Origin: Sphingomonadaceae bacterium
GTDB lineage: Bacteria > Pseudomonadota > Alphaproteobacteria > Sphingomonadales > Sphingomonadaceae
Reading direction: 5' to 3'
Length of the DNA stretch: 48,619 nucleotides
Assembly (NCBI GenBank): GCA_947375105.1
Contig: CANCET010000005.1
Span: 1 to 48,619, forward strand
A program made the translations under genes and the position numbers. Shown here piece by piece: positions 1 to 15,000 of the stretch. Every line of letters starts with the position of its first letter. Positions within the stretch are counted from its first letter, which is position 1. Under the pieces are notes generated by a model. The model had not been told where the DNA came from. It was given only the letters and a program-made list of their open reading frames with translations, and did not search any database.

Positions 1-3000
1 CCTGCGTTCAGCGTCGAGGCGGTATGCCCGGTGGGCGAACGCAACGTGATCGAGTGAGACAGTTCAAGATCGCCGGTCACCGACACCTTGAGCGAATCCG
101 CCACGATGGTGTTTTCCAGCGTCACATCGCCATCGGCAACGATCACCAGGTTGCTCGTATTGATCGCGCCATCGACCCCGGTAGTCTTGCCGGTCATGGT
201 GATCGACGATGCGCTCATCGTGCCCGCGACATCGATATTGCCGTTGGTGGAGGACAGCGCGAGCGCGCCGCCGAGTATGTCGTGGGTGAACACCCCGTTG
301 AAGCCCTTGAGCCTGAAGGGCGCAGCCACGCTGGCGCTGCCGGTGAGGCCGCGGGCAATGGTGATCGCGCCCGCAGTCGATTCCACGGTGCCGCCACCCG
401 CCGCCAGCGACCCGAATGCAATGCCGCGCGGCGTCGACAGGTTGAAGGCGCCGCCCACCGCAAGATCGAGGCTGGACAAGTCCATCAGGCACGACGCGGT
501 GCCGGGATTGGCCGCGCAGGACGCATCCGTGGGCATGCCGCTGGCGGTCACGGTGACCGTCTGCCCAATCGCGAAGGACCCGCCAGTGACGAGGCGCATG
601 GCGCCGCCAACCTGCACGGCGCTTTCAAGATCGATAAGGCCCGCGCTGCCCGCAACCTTGCCGATATCGATGCTGCCGCGCGCGCCGATGACCGAGGTGG
701 GAGTGCCGCCGATCCGCACCGCGCCGCGCAGATCGAGCCATGCGGACCCTCCGGCGATGCCGGCGGGTGCCGCACCGGTGCCGATTGCACCGGCAGGTAC
801 GGTCAGCTGGTAGCCAATCGTCTGCGTGCCGAGCCCGGAGTAGCCGCCGAACTGGAGCTGCGAGATCGCGGAGACCGGGATGACCGAGCCGTTCTTGATG
901 AACCGGAGGCCCGATGGAGTATTGAGCGTGAGGCTGGCACCGCTGGGAAGCTGGGTGAACTTGATGAAGGCCGGGCTGACCGGATCGATCGCGCTCGTCC
1001 CAAGCAGTTCGGCCGCCGTGAAGAGGTGCTGGCCGCTGCCGTCGAAACTGAAAGTGGTGGCGGGAGACGCTTTTTGCGCGCCGGCGAAATCGTAGCCTGC
1101 CGCCAGCACATCGAGCAGCGGCGTCTGGATATCGAAGCGCGCGGGCAGGCCTGCGTTGGTTATCCCGCTGCCGCCGATGTCTCCCGCAGCGCGCAGCCGC
1201 ACCGCGCCCGCCACGATCCGCCCATTGCGGTTTTCGCTCGACAGGTTCGAGGGAACCCCGCTGACCAGCAGCGAGCCAGCCGTATTGTCGAGCGCGAATG
1301 TCCGGCCCGCGAAGACATCGCCGACGGTGAGATCACCGCTGTTGCTGTAGGCAAGGCCCGCGCCGAAATCGCTTGAACCGATGACCGCAGGCGCGCGCTT
1401 GAACAGCCGGGCATCGCCCGCCGCACGCACGACTTCCAGACCCTGCGCGTCGATCTCGATGCCGGTGCCGTCCGCCGATTGCAGATTGCCGTTCGAGGCT
1501 TCGAGACGGATCAGCCCGCCCATGATCACCGCGCGTCCGCTGGGGTCGGTCGCATTCCCGCGTGTGAGCAGGCCGTTGATGTAAGTGCGCCCGGTCAGTT
1601 GCAGCGCGCCCTGCGTCACGCCGGTGATGGCATTGGCGGTGAGGCGAATGCGGCTGTCGCAGGCCGAAAGCGGGACCATGGGGTTGCTGTTGCAATCGGT
1701 GCGCCGCGCGCTCGTCACCGGCTTGAGGCTGACGATCGAACCGATGTTCATGGTATCGACATTGGTCAGGAAGATATCGCCGGAAAGCTGGTCGGCCGTA
1801 TCGGCGGTCCAGGTCGTCGTGCGCGAGACATAGTTGGTCGCGGCAAAGGCATTGACCACGCCGGTCACATCGAGCGGCAGCGGCTGATCGTGGCGGCTGA
1901 CGAAGGTGACCTGCGTGGCGGGCGAACCCGTGACGGACGCGACGAGATCGCCGGGGCCCGCAGAGGCAAGATAGGCCGCCGCGAGTTGCTTCTGCAGCGG
2001 ATCGGTGATGACCTTGCCGGACGCGTCGACAAGGCCGGCAGCCGTGAAGCGGAAGGCTTCGGGCGCTTCGAAGTTGCCGATCGAATTGCCTGCCACCAGC
2101 GTGAGGTTGCGCCCGGTGATGACCGGCTTGCGCGTCTCGAACTGGGTATCCGCCACGGGGACGAACGCGGTCGAGGGCACCTGGAAATCAAGCTGGGTCT
2201 GCCGCCACGTGGCGCCATCGGTGCGCGCCGCGAGGAAGCCGGGTGCGAAGGACAAGGTGCTGATGCTGGCGCGCGAGGTGGGCAGCGCGCCGAATTGCTG
2301 GATCAGCACGGCCTTGGCATCGGCGGTCTGCGCGCTGGTATAGGCGGCATAGCTGCTCGCGCTGATCTTGCTGTCCACCAGCCCGATCTGCGCCGCGCCC
2401 GTGCCCAGCCCGACGAGCGTCGGCAAAGTGCCTCCCAACAAGGGCTTGATCCGGCTGGTGAGGCTATCGACGTAAACTTGCAGGCCGCGCTGCACATCGG
2501 CCTGCGTTGGCTGCGCAATCGGCGCGGTTTGGGGCGCGCCGGCCGTGGGCTTGAGCGCGTTGGTCTGCGATTCAAGCGCATTGACGGCGAGCGTTGCGAG
2601 CGCGCTGCCCGGAGCGACCTTCGCGGTGCCGGAAAGCGTGACTTTACCGGCAGGGTCGATCTGGACGCCTTGCGTGCGCAACTGATCGAGCAATTGCAGC
2701 TTGCCGACGGCATCGGCCTCCGCAGCGGCCTTGCTTTGCGATTGCACCAGCGCGGAAACAGCGGCGGCCTTGTTGGCGCTTCCCGAAAGGTTGGGCAGCC
2801 TGGTGCCGACCAGCGCGATAACGCCATTGGCGTAGTTCTGCAGCGTGGCCGTCACCTCGGCGCTGCTCAGCCCGGTCCGCCCGGCCAGCGAAGCGGCAAA
2901 GTTTACCGCGGCCTTGGCGGTATCCTTGGCCGGATCGTAGACGACCCTGCCGTCGCGCCCGATGGCGACACCCGCTGCCGCCAGCCCGTTGAGCGTGTCG

Positions 3001-6000
3001 ATACGGCCCGCAATGTCGAGCGCTTCGGCCTGGCCGAGGCCGCCCGCGCGGATGATCGTATCATAGGCAGACCGCGCCTGACCGCGCAGCGCATCGGTGA
3101 TCGAGGCGAGCCGCGCAGGGTTTGTGGCGTTGCACGCCGCGCCCGCGCACGTGGCGCTGGGTGTCAACTGAAGCGTGTTGGCGGCATCGAGGAAGCGGGC
3201 CAGCTTGTCCTGATTGATGATCGTGGCCGTATCGAGCGCGACAATCGAGCCGGGAGCGCGGATCTGCACATCGCGGGTCGAGACGATCGCGCCGAGGCGC
3301 AGGACGCTGGACAAGTCGCTGCCATCAAACTTCATCGCGCCCTGCACGGTGATATCACCGCCCGCGTTGATCCACAGCCCGCCTTCGCCAACATCCACGG
3401 TGAGCGCGGGCAGGCGCAGCGGATCGGCCGAATTGCCGGTAGAGGCGTTGAAACCGCCGACGCCGCCCTTGGCCGTGATGTCGATCTCGCCTGCCTTGAT
3501 GTTCGTGCCGATCCCGTCGAGCCCGACAAGGCCGGAGCTTGCGGTGATCACCACCCTGCCCGACGCACCCACGCCGGCGATGGCCACGGCATCGAGATCG
3601 CCAGCTGTGGCGGTCGATGTGCCGAGCGCGAGGAACACGTCTCCGCCGTTGGCATAGGCGGTGACCAGCCCGCCGGTGACTTTCCCAAAGCCGGTGACCG
3701 GATCGCCCAGCGTGGTTCCCGCCACAGTGACCGCGAGCGCCTGATCGGCGGTACCGATCGAGCCGCTGAACACGCCGGGTGCGCAATTGAGCGGGTTCGC
3801 CGCACCCGCACAGCCCGAAAAGCCGTGCGCATAGATCAGCCCTGCCTTCGAGCCGAGAATGCTGCCCGCAGCGGAAATGCCGACATCGCCCCCGCCGTAA
3901 GTGATCCGCCCGCCGACAACCACGCTGCCCTGCGTGGTCACGACATTGACGCCGCTCTGCCCGAAGCCGTTGTCGAACGCGATCTTGATCGGATACGTCG
4001 CCCGCACCGCCGTCGTCAGCGTCACGTCGATCCGGTCAGGGATCTCGAAATTCATCCTCTGGCGGAATTCGTCATTGGTGCCGAAATCGACCGGATCGTA
4101 AGTGCTGTGCGTAACCTTGCCGCTGACCATCTGCACGAAATCGGGCGTGCCCCCGCCGAGCGCGCGGATCAGGTTGGGATCTGTACCGGGGCCAGCGATA
4201 TCGACGAAGCTGCCGCCCTGAGGCTGCTGCGTGGCATTGGCATAGCGCCATTTGCTGGCGGCACCGCCCAACACGCTGATGTACGCGTTGTCCGATCCCG
4301 GAACCTTTTCGGATGTCACGACAGAATCGTCGCTCACGCTTGGATCGCGGAAGATCGTGCGGCTCTCGCCGGTCACGAAATAGGCGGCGCCGCGCAGCGA
4401 GGGATCGTAAAACAGCGGTGTCTCGAAGATCCCGCCCACTGCATTCACCTCGCCGGTCCCCGGCTGGTAGCTGACGTCCCCATCGACGATTGTGGTGAAC
4501 CCGCCGGATGTGAACGGCGTCGGCGTGCTGATCGCGTGGCTCATGGTCACGCCCTTGCCCGGCGTGTCGCGATAGGTGGTCTGCTCCACGGTCCCGTCGC
4601 TGTGCAGGTCGGTCAGCTTGATCAGGCCGCTGACATCGGTCCCGGCGTTGATCGTGCCAAGGTGCAGATCATAGTTCGCGTTGTTCGTAATCGCGATATT
4701 GGCAAAACCGTCGAGCACCTTGAGTTCGCCGCCGCCAAGCGGATTGGTGTTGAGGATCCGCCCGGTGATGTCGATCACCCCGCCCGCGCCGGCATCGATA
4801 TCATCGACCTGGATAAAGCCGGTGGTGCTGCTGACGGCCCGTTGCAGGCAGCCGCTCGCCCCGGAAACGAGGCATGCGCCATTGCGCACAAGGCCGGTAA
4901 CGACATAGCGCGCACCGATATTGCCAGAGCCGAAGCCAAGGCTTTGCAGCGGCGCCGAAACCGAGCCGACTTTGACATTGGGATCGGACGCCATCGCATC
5001 GGCGATCGAAAGGCCGGCGGGATTCTGGAGGTCGTTGCCGATTGTCAGCGTGCGCTGCTTCTCCGGCCCGGCGATAATGCTGCCCGAGATGTTGACGAAC
5101 TTGGCGTTGATCCGAACCTGGTTGGCGCGGATGGTGCCGCCATTGGCTGACGCGGCCGACTGGTTGGAGAGCGCATTGGCGCCATTGCCGTTTTCCGGCA
5201 GATCGGTGATCCGGCGAATGAGCACAGGATCGGTGAAGGCGCCCACCGGCGTGTAATACCCGCCCGGATAATCCTTGCGCGGATACGTATCGCCATAATC
5301 CCACAGGAACGGCACGAAGACGTTGCCGCCCGTGGGCCCGATGCTGCTCAGATCGTCGTCATTGCTTTCCAGTTCACACCATTGCGCGCACGAGGCGAAC
5401 AGCGTTGCACTGCTGCCAATGCCGCCGGTGCTGAGGTCATTTTTGCCTTGATTGAACACACGCGTCCGCAGGATCTGGCCATCGGCGTTGAGCCGGGTGA
5501 AGTAGGTGTTGCCGTCGCTCGAATGCTCGATGAAGCCCTGCCGGAACAATGTCGTGATCGGCACGGCAGCCTGCGCGTCGGTGAGGTTGAACTGGTTCTT
5601 GAGCGCCTGGGTCAGTGCGGCAATCCCGGGCACGTCGGTCACGCCAAGGGCCTGCTCGGCGATGAAGGATTCAACCGCGAGGGCGAGCGTATTGGGCGTT
5701 GTGGCGCAGCCGTCCGTGCTGCCGCTGGCGCAGTTCGACCATGCCGCATCGTTGAGGTTCAGGCCGAGACGGCCGTAATAGAGCCCGATCGGCACGCCCA
5801 TGGTGAAATCACCGCTGGTCGAGACGTTGAACAGGCCATTGGGCACGGTGACATCGTACTTGCCCACCTGCACATCGCCGAACTGGCTGAAATTGCCATT
5901 GTTGACCAGCGCCTTGAGCGTGCCGCCGACATTGGCGATCGGGCCGAACACGAGCAGGTCGCTCTTGCCGCCGAACTGGGTCCCGACCGTCACGTCGATC

Positions 6001-9000
6001 AGGCCTTCGACCGTATCGCTCGGGCCGGACGCGATGACCGTGCCGACGGCGGCAAGGTTGGTTTCGCCAGCGGGCCCGCCATAAGTGACTGCCCCGCTCG
6101 GCTTGGCGGGAATGAACAGGCTGCCGAGGATCAGGTTGCGCGCACTGGTGCTGTTGATCGCGATGGTGGGCGAGGCATTGGCGACAATGGTGTTGCCGGT
6201 GCCGGTGATCGTCGGCGTGTTGATCGCGAACGAACCGCCAGCGGCAAACACGTTGTCGACCATGATGCCGGCCGCTTGCCCGCTGCCCGAACTCTGCAGC
6301 GCCGCGCGCGTGTCATAGGCGGCAGACAGCTTGGCGATGAGCGCCGACTGGCTGGCCGAAGTCGCGAGCGCGGCGGCGGCTGCATCTTGCGCGGGGCCGG
6401 CAGGCACGGTGTTGGGATCGAGGGGCACCGCCAGCCCGGCAGCGGCAACCTGGGCTTGAAGGCTGCTAATCTGGTTGCCGACCACATCGAGCGCGGACAC
6501 CGTCCGTCCCATGACGAGGGCGAGGCCCAACCGGTCGCGGTCCGGCGCGGCGATGGGCCCCTTGCTGGTGGAGGCGAGGTTGTCTGCGGTGATCTTGCCG
6601 TTCTTGTCGGCAGTGATCGTGCGGGTCAGCGTGTCGGTGCCGTCGTTGTCGGTCTCGACCGATTGCCAGCCGCCGTCTGCGGTATCAGTGATGGCGAAGT
6701 GGCGGTTGGCGAGGAAGCCCGCGGTGATCTGGCTGCCATTGAGCGCAATCGATCCGGTGGCCCCGACATCGGCAGTGCCGCCGCTGTCGGTCTGGGCGAA
6801 GATCGAAAGATAGGGGTTGTGCCCGGTGCCGACCGCGGTGGCGCCGACGCCGCTGGCGAGAGCGCTGAAAGTGACGTCACGCGCCGAGCGGATGACGGCT
6901 TTGCCCACGATCAGCTTGTCGGTCAGATTGGCGGTAGCATGGGCGTCGTGATCGACGGTGATCGGCACGATGGTCTGGTTGAACACGTCGGTCTGGTCGG
7001 AAACCCCGATCTGGTCGCGGCCAAGCCCGTCCCCCGCAATGCCGGGCGTGAGATAGACATCGGACAACGATTCGATCGTCGCGCCGTCACCCACGGTGAC
7101 GAGACCGGACGTGTTGGCCGTCGTGCTGGCGGAGCCGCCGCCGATGCCGGCGAGGCCATAGATCTGCACCGCCGTGCTGTCGGCGATGGTTTGGTGGGCT
7201 GCCGTGCCGATGCCGATGCCGCCATCGCCGCGCAGCAGTGTGTTGGCGCCTATGGCTACCTTGCTGTCGGCATTGAAGGTGCTGTCGACCCGCGCGAACG
7301 GCAGCAGCATCACGCCGCCCACCTGCAGCGCGGTCGAAGCACTGCGCGCGGTGGCGATGCCTGCGCTGATCGTCATGCCCAACTGGTTCTGGCTGGCATC
7401 GCCGTATTGGCGCAGCGTGGTGCCGCCCAGCACATCGACGGCCGCGTGCTGGTTGACCTGGTTGGTCACCTTGGCCGCCGCGCCCGTGGCCGCGCCGCCA
7501 CCGGCACCGCGCGCAAAGCCGCCATCGCTGCCAGTCGCGCCCACCGTGGTCTGCGCGCTGATCACGAACTTGCTCGCGCGGAGCACCGAATTGGCGCTTG
7601 TTGCGGCGCCCGGGATCGCCTTGCCGATCACCACGTGCGCGGTGGTGTTCACGGTGTTTTCGGTCGTGCTGCCCGATCCGCCTACGAACGAGGCCTGGGT
7701 CGCGTCCGCCTCGGCATGATAGTCCGTCTGCGCGGTCGCGGTCGCGGTCAGCGTGCCCGCGCGGAAGGTATTGCCCGCATTCGGGGCGATTGTGGTGGTG
7801 ACGATGCCGCTCGCGTCCGTCGCGGCGTCCGCTGCCACGCCGGCACCCAGCGCGCCTGCGCCTGCGCGGGTCGTCGCGGTGTTGAGATCGAGGCTGCTGG
7901 CTGAAATGGTCGCATCGGGATTGCGAACGAACGCACCGCTCGCGTTGACCAGCGGGCGATTCGTGGCGGGATCGACCAGCACCTGCTGCGAGCCGTCAAC
8001 GTTGAGCAGCCCTGCATCGACCGTGCCGGACGAGGTTGCCTTCGCGGCTTGCACGCCGACCGAAAGCAGGCCCGCGGCAGTCAGGCCATCGGCGCTGGCG
8101 TTCTGCGCGAGGGTGCGGCTGGCGAGCACCGTGAGGGTTGGGCCGGACAGCACCAGCGCCTTGCCCGCGCCGCCGCCAAGATCGGCGCCGATGACCGCCG
8201 CGACGTCAGCCGTGTCCGAAACCGTCGCAATCGAGGCGTTCGCCGCCGCCAGTGCCCCGCCCGCGCTGCCGCGCGCCCGCGCCGAGACATTGGTGCCGCT
8301 CGCCGGCTGGAGCAGCGCTGCGCGCACGGTGGCGGTGCAGTTCGGCGCAAGAAAGGCGGCGCAGGCAATGCTGCCGCCTTCGCCAATGCGCGCGGAGATC
8401 GTGGCATCGGCCGTGGCAAGCGCGACGCTGCCCCCCATCGCGAGTCCGCCGCTGACCGCGATGCCGTCGCTCGCCGCACTGACCAGCGGCACGGCCGAGG
8501 CATCGACCAGCAGCGTGTTGCTGTTGATCGTCGTCCCCTCGCCGATCCGCGCATCAATCGTGCGCCGGTCGGTTGCGAGCGCAACGGCCGCATTGCCGGC
8601 GAAGAAATTGCCGCCCGCGGCCGCCAGCGCGTAGGCGCTTGTCGAACCGCCGCCTGCGGCGATCACGTTGGTCACGGTTGAAAGCGATTTTCCGGCCAGT
8701 TGCGCGCCGACTGTGCCTTCCTTGGTGACATTGGCAATCGCCACGTTGAGCGCGCCGCCCGCCCCCACTGCCGCGCCGTAGACATTGGCGGCGGCATCGC
8801 TGCTGTCGCTGGCCTTGATCGTTGCCGTGCCGAAGCCGACTGCGCCCAGGCTTTCAGCAAGCGCGACGGTCTGCAGCTTGATGTCGGCAAGTCCGATGCT
8901 TGCGGTCAGCGCGCCGACCGAGCCGGAGACGACCAGCGCCTCCGCTGCCTTTGATGGAGTGGTGATGCCACCGGTGAGGCGGCTGGCGTCCTGCCCGGTA

Positions 9001-12000
9001 ACCGCGCGCACATCGAGCGTGCTCGCGCTGCCGAGGCCGCTGGCGATCACCCCGGCACCGACCCGGGCGATGCTGTTGGCCGCGTTGCGCGTGATCGCGA
9101 TGGCTGCCGATCCGCTGGCAAGGCTTGCCGCGCCCTGGAAATTGGAGCTCTTGCTGACGAGGTTGGCGCTGCTCGATACGCTGAGCACACCGGTGTTGAC
9201 GCGGCTTGCCTGCCCCGCTGTCGCCGCGAGCACTTGCGCGCGCACGCGCGAAGCCGCGCCGTCATCGGCGGTGGGCGCGGACGTGACGCTGCCGACTTGC
9301 GCGAACTGGTCGCGGCTGCTCGCCTGCAATGTGCCGCCCGCATTGCGCGTGCCGTCCGCACCGGCCACGATATGCGCGGATGCCGAGCTGCCGAGCTGGC
9401 CGATCCCGGCCGCGGCAGCCTGCTGCGCGGTGGTTTCGCCGCTGCCGCCCGCGAGCATCGTGAGGTTGCCGTTGCCGCTGCCGGTCGAACCGGCATTGGC
9501 CGCAACCTGGCTGTTGGCGTCGGCCCCGCCGCTCTGGGAAAACAATGCGCCGGTATCGGCCACTTCGCCGATGCCGATGTAAGTGACATTCGCCCCGATG
9601 CTGCCCGAAAGACCCCCGGCAAAGCCCAACTGCAGCGCATCGACGCCGCTTGCGCCATAGGCATTGACCGAGACGTTGCTGGCCGTGACGAGCGGATCTG
9701 TCAGCGTGGCATCGACTTTGGCCTGCGACAGCACGACCACCGCGCCAAGGGCGCCGGCCCCGCTTACGAGGTTTGCCGATATGGCAGCCTGTCCGATGAT
9801 CGGCTGGAAATTGGCAATCTGGTTGGCGGTGACCGAGACCGTTCCGGCGGAGTTGTTGTAGGATAGCCCGCTGGCCTGTGCGGCCACGATCTGGCGATTG
9901 ACCACGCCAACGCCATTGCCGACGAGTGCCCCGGCAAGGCCCGCAGCGACCGAGCCACCCGCCACGCGCGCATCGAACCGGCCGTTTGCCAGAACGCTGA
10001 CGGCGGGCGCGGTCACGCCGATGCGTTTGGCGCTCTTGTAGCGGGCCTGGGTCTGATCGTCGTCGGTGACCACGACAACGGTTGCGGCGCCCGCGCCCTT
10101 GCCCAGTGCCAGGCTGCCGAAGGTGGCGAACGCGCGCGAATCGCTGTCTGCGTTGATCGCGAGGCCGCCGGTGCCGAGGATCGAGATGGTGCCCGGTTCA
10201 TCGACCGCAGCGGTGGTCATCGCCGCAAAGCGCGGTGACACGCCCGAAACGGTCGCGCCGATATTGCCGCCGATCGCGCCTGCCAGCACGAGCGCGGTTG
10301 CCGCCTGGCGCGAGGCGGCGCGCACGGTGACGTTGCCGGTGGTCGTAACCCCGCCGCCCGTGAGGAGCGCGCTGGTCTGTGCGGTAAGCGCATCGGAGAT
10401 GACCGGCGCGCCAAGGCCAACGCCGTTGCTCCCTGCCACGGCGCCGGCAAAGCTGGCGGTATCGATCGCGGTCCCGGCCCTGATGTCGAGCGCGACGGGC
10501 TCTGCCACCGGTTTGGCAGCGCCGGTGTGGCCCACGTTGAATTGCACGCCGCTCGCCTGCGCGAGGGTATTGCCGCCGACATTGCCCACCACGGCAGTTA
10601 CGGCACCGGCGAGGCCGCTGTCCGAAATCGCGCCGGTGATGGCCAGCGTGCGCGTGGCATGGGCTGAATTGGCATTGATCGCCACGCCGTGGATCACGGC
10701 GGTGGCGGGCTTGATCTGCTGCAGCGCCGCGCGTGAGGCACCGGTCGTACCGGTGGATTCGGGCACCAGTTGCGGCAAATCGAATTGCTTGAGCGCTTCG
10801 GCAAGGTCGCCCGTGCGCACGGTGAGGCCATCGCCGCCGCCCAGCGCCGTCACCGAGGCGCCGCCAGTGCCGGTGACCAGCGCCTGCGCGCCGCCGGTTA
10901 CATCGTTGAGCACCAGCGCCGCGCCGACCGCCGACTTCGCGCCGAGCCCGGCAGCGCCTGCCGCCGCGTCGATCGCGCTGTCGCGCGTGGCGAGCACGCC
11001 GACCGAGCCGCTTGCGGTTACGCTGAAACCATTGAGCGTGAGCAGCGCATCGGCCTCGGCGCTCGTCTGGTTGACCGCGATCGAGCCTGCTCCGCCGAAC
11101 TTGCCGGCCAGTGCAAGCCCTACGGCCACGAGCTGCGTTGTCGCGGCGGACTGGCTCTGGACGAGCAGGTTGCGCACCGAAATCGCGCTGGACGGCGTGA
11201 AGCTGGAGAGCACCTGCGTGCTGATGCGATTGACCGAAACCCCTGCGCCGAGCGCGCTCTGGTTGGTTGAAAGCGCGGCCGCCAGCGCAAGGCTGCGGAT
11301 CGATGCGCTGTCTGAGGCGGTGACTGCAAGATCGCCGGTCGATGGATTGGCATAGGCCAGCCCGGTCGCCTGTGCGGATATGGTGGGCGCGACGGCATTT
11401 GTGGAGGCCGATCCGCCCAGCGCATTGCCCGTACCCAGCGCGCCCGCGACCGCGGCAGACAGGATCGTCTCGGTGCCCGCCGCATTGACCGCGAGCGAGG
11501 GATTGCCCGCAAGCGTCACGCCGCTGACCAGTGCAGCGATGCCCGCGGCAGGCCCGGAGCCTTGCCGGGCAATCGAATTGACGCTGACCGCAAGCCCGCC
11601 TGCGGCGTTCTTGGCATTCCCGATGGCGCCGGAGAGACTGTAGACGCGGCCATCGGCGAGCGCGGTGACAGAAACGGGCGCAGCGGCTGCGCCTGCTTTC
11701 CCGACCTCGATGACAGGGGCCTTGCTTGCGCCGGCCGAGCGGGAAAGGCTGGCAGTCGCGGTGCCGCCGATCTGGTTGTAGGCAAGCGAGCCCATCAGCG
11801 CGCTGCCATTGCCGCTGCCGGCATAGCCTGCTGCAAGCGAGAGGATCGTCGCCCGGTCGACCGTGCGCAGCGCAAGCGATCCCGCCCTGATCGTCGAACC
11901 CGATGCCGCTGCACCGCCGGTGATCGCGGCCGTGCGATCGTTGTTGACGAGATTGACCGACAGGCCAAGCCCGCCAGCATTGCCGCGCGCCGCCGCAATC

Positions 12001-15000
12001 GGGATGGCGACCGAGACAATTGCCGCACCCGAAGGAAGGTCGCCGGCCTGAAGCGGATCCCCGGCGCCGAACGTGGTCGGCGCGATGGCGAAATTGGCCA
12101 GCAAGCTTTCCGCGCCGTCGCAGCTGCTTGTGCAGGCAGCGCGCGCGTACTGGGTTGCCGGATCGTTTGCGGCATATTCGCCCGCCGCGACGGTGAGCGC
12201 GCCGCTCACGTTGACCGAGCCCGCCCCGGTATCACCGAGGTCGATCAGCGCGCTTGTGCCGAGCGCGATGTCGTTGAACGAAATGCTCGCGGCAATGCCA
12301 TTGCCGCTCTGGCCCGAACCACCATTGATGGCGCCCGCGGCGGCGATGCCGACAAGGCGCGCGGCATCGAGCGCCTGCACCGAGAGATTGACGAAGCCAG
12401 CCACCGGCGTCCGCGCGAGCAAGGCACTCGTCGGCGCGCCCGAGGCTGCCTTGTCGATCAGCACCGTCAGTGCCCCGCCGAACCCGCTTTGCGTGCCCCA
12501 CGAAAGCCCTCCTGCACCCGCGCCAAGCGTGCGGCCGTCGAACGCGAGGACCGAGGCATCGCCCTTGCCGCTGCCGCTGAGGCTGTCGTCTGTGAGGCTG
12601 GCCCTGACGGTGTCGCTGGCGACGATGATCGAGGCGGATGCGGCGAGGGTCTTGCCGTCGGGCGTCTGGGTCGTATCGGCCGCAAGCGCCAGCCCCGCGC
12701 CGATCCGCAAGCCATTGGCAACGGCTGTAGCCGAAACTGCATCGAACCCGGCGATGACACTGTGGTCGATGCTGAGGTTCGTCGCATTGCTGCTGTAGGA
12801 CACGCCAAATGCGCCCGCGACCAGCGTGGAGCTGCCGCTGTATTGAACGCCCTGTGCCAGCGCCGCACCGCCGGTGATGGCGAGGGTGTCAGCGCGCTCT
12901 GTCGCCTTGGCGACGAAAGTCCCCGCCGGCGCCTTGGCCGCCCTGGTGAACCGGGCCTGCGCGATATCGACCGTGGCCGAAAGCTTGGTGATATTGACGC
13001 TGGCGGAACCTGCCACGCCCCAGCCGTCGACGGGGCCCGGGGGCTTTGCCGCAGGGTCTGCAGCGGACGCCGTCGGCGCGCTCGCGGCATCGTTGCGCGA
13101 GGCGTAGTTGCTCTGCAGCTGGCCCGCGTACGTGCTCGCGCCGATTGCGGCGAGTGCGCCGCTGGCCCGCAGCGCGAGTTCATCGACGATCTTTTGCCCG
13201 ATCGCGCCCTTGGCCTTGTTCAAGGATGCATTGGCGTTGCTGAGCGGATCCGGCTTGGATTCAGGATTGCTGTTGTCGCGCACCCCCGCGACCGAAACGG
13301 CATTGATCGAGCCGGTGGCCTGCGCGGCGATGGCGACGCTGCCCGAAGTGATCCCCGCATTCGCCGCAGCGGCGATGGCGGGCGATGCGGGATTGAACGC
13401 ATCGTGCGCCGCGCCCACTGCGGCCTGTGTGGTGAGCGAAACATAGTTGAGCGCGCCCGAGACCCCGACCGAGGTCTGCGAGGAGCCCGCCGACCCATCG
13501 GCCTTGTTCCACGCGAGCGTTCCCGCCACGGTCCAGAGCTGTTCATCCGTGGATGCGGCAAGGCCAAGCGTGCCTGCACCGAGCGAGAGGCGGGCCGTAT
13601 TCGCGATGATCGCCCGCGTCGCGCCTTCGATCTGGTTGACCGCGAACGCGCCGCTCAGCACGGTGCTCTTGCCCCGGCCCGCCACCGGGGCCAGCGTCAG
13701 CGCGTCGACTGCGGCATTGGCGATCACCGACAGGCCCTTGTCGGGTGTAACGAGGACCACCCCGTCGCCGATCCCGGCCGTGGTGACCGGATTGATCGTG
13801 TTGTAGGTGATGGCCCCGCCGCCGGCCGCCCCGCCGCTTTTCGTGCCGAACAGCTTCGGCCCAGCGATGCTCAGGAGCACCACGTTGGTTTCGGCGTCGA
13901 TGATCGAAGCCCCGGCCTGAGGCCCGCCAATCGTGATGCTGCTGGCCGGATCAATCCAGGCGCGGCTGACAGAATCGATGCGATCATAGGCGATCGACCC
14001 GCCAATCGCGGCCTTGCCCGAACTGTCGCTATCGCCGCTCGCGCCAGCGTAGGAGCCGAACAGCCCTGACTTTGGCGTCAGCAGCGGGCTGATCGTTCCG
14101 AACGCGTCCTTGGCATAGGAAATATCGGCCAGGACCGCATTGAAATTGTCGGGCGTGTTGAGCTTGCCGCCATCATCGATGGACGTGCCGACCGGGTCGG
14201 CAATACCGAGCGGCCGGTCGACCAGCGAATTGACCGCAAGCGACCCGGCCTTGACCGTGCCGCCGATGTCCGCCGTGCCGGTGTAGGTGAATGTGCCCCA
14301 GGCCGCCGCGCCCGAAATCGAAGTGGCCGCGCCATTGACCATCATCGAGGCCGCCGTGCTTGCCTGCGCGTTGTTGCGCACTTGCCGGTCGCTGACCTGA
14401 CCCAGTACGCTGACTTGCCCGGATGCGGTGATCGTGCCGGTAATCCGGGCCGTCGCGGCCTCGTTGGCCTGAAGCACGGCAACGGCAGCAGAGGCCCGGC
14501 CGCCGGGGTTGGCGGTCGAGGCAATCTTGCCGGGCGAAGGCTTGGCTGGATCTTCGGTGGAGAGCAGCAGCAGGCTGCTGACGAGATCGCTTAACGTGGC
14601 AGTGCTGGTCGGGATGGTCGCAGCGGTATCAGTGCCGGATCCGACCGATGTCGATGCCGAAGTCTTGTTGAAATTGGTGGTGGTGTTCGCTTCCACGGCA
14701 ACGGACTGCGTGCGCGCGCTGCCGATCGTGCCGGCAAGGTCGACATGGCTGCGGATGGCTTCCTCGGTCACCGCCGCCACGCCGCCACCGGGGCTGGTAT
14801 CGAAGGTTATGCCGGTCGCACTCGTCAGGATGCCCGCCGCCTGATCCGCCTGCGCGGTCTTGGCCGAGATCGCGATGGCCCTGCCATCGAGCACCGAGCC
14901 CTTCGCCACCGTCACGCCGGCGTCGGAATTGACTTCGTTGTAGGCGACCCCGCCGGCCACGGCATTGCCGGACGAGCTGACCCGCACCTTGACCGTGGCG

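Noticed and set aside
24..5150. Long plus-strand open frames (24-1376 and 1479-5150, the latter 1,223 codons)
   Set aside because: They are antisense to the adhesin in codon-aligned phase; composition is Arg/Gly/Asp/Ala-rich with no domain, as expected for GC-rich shadows.
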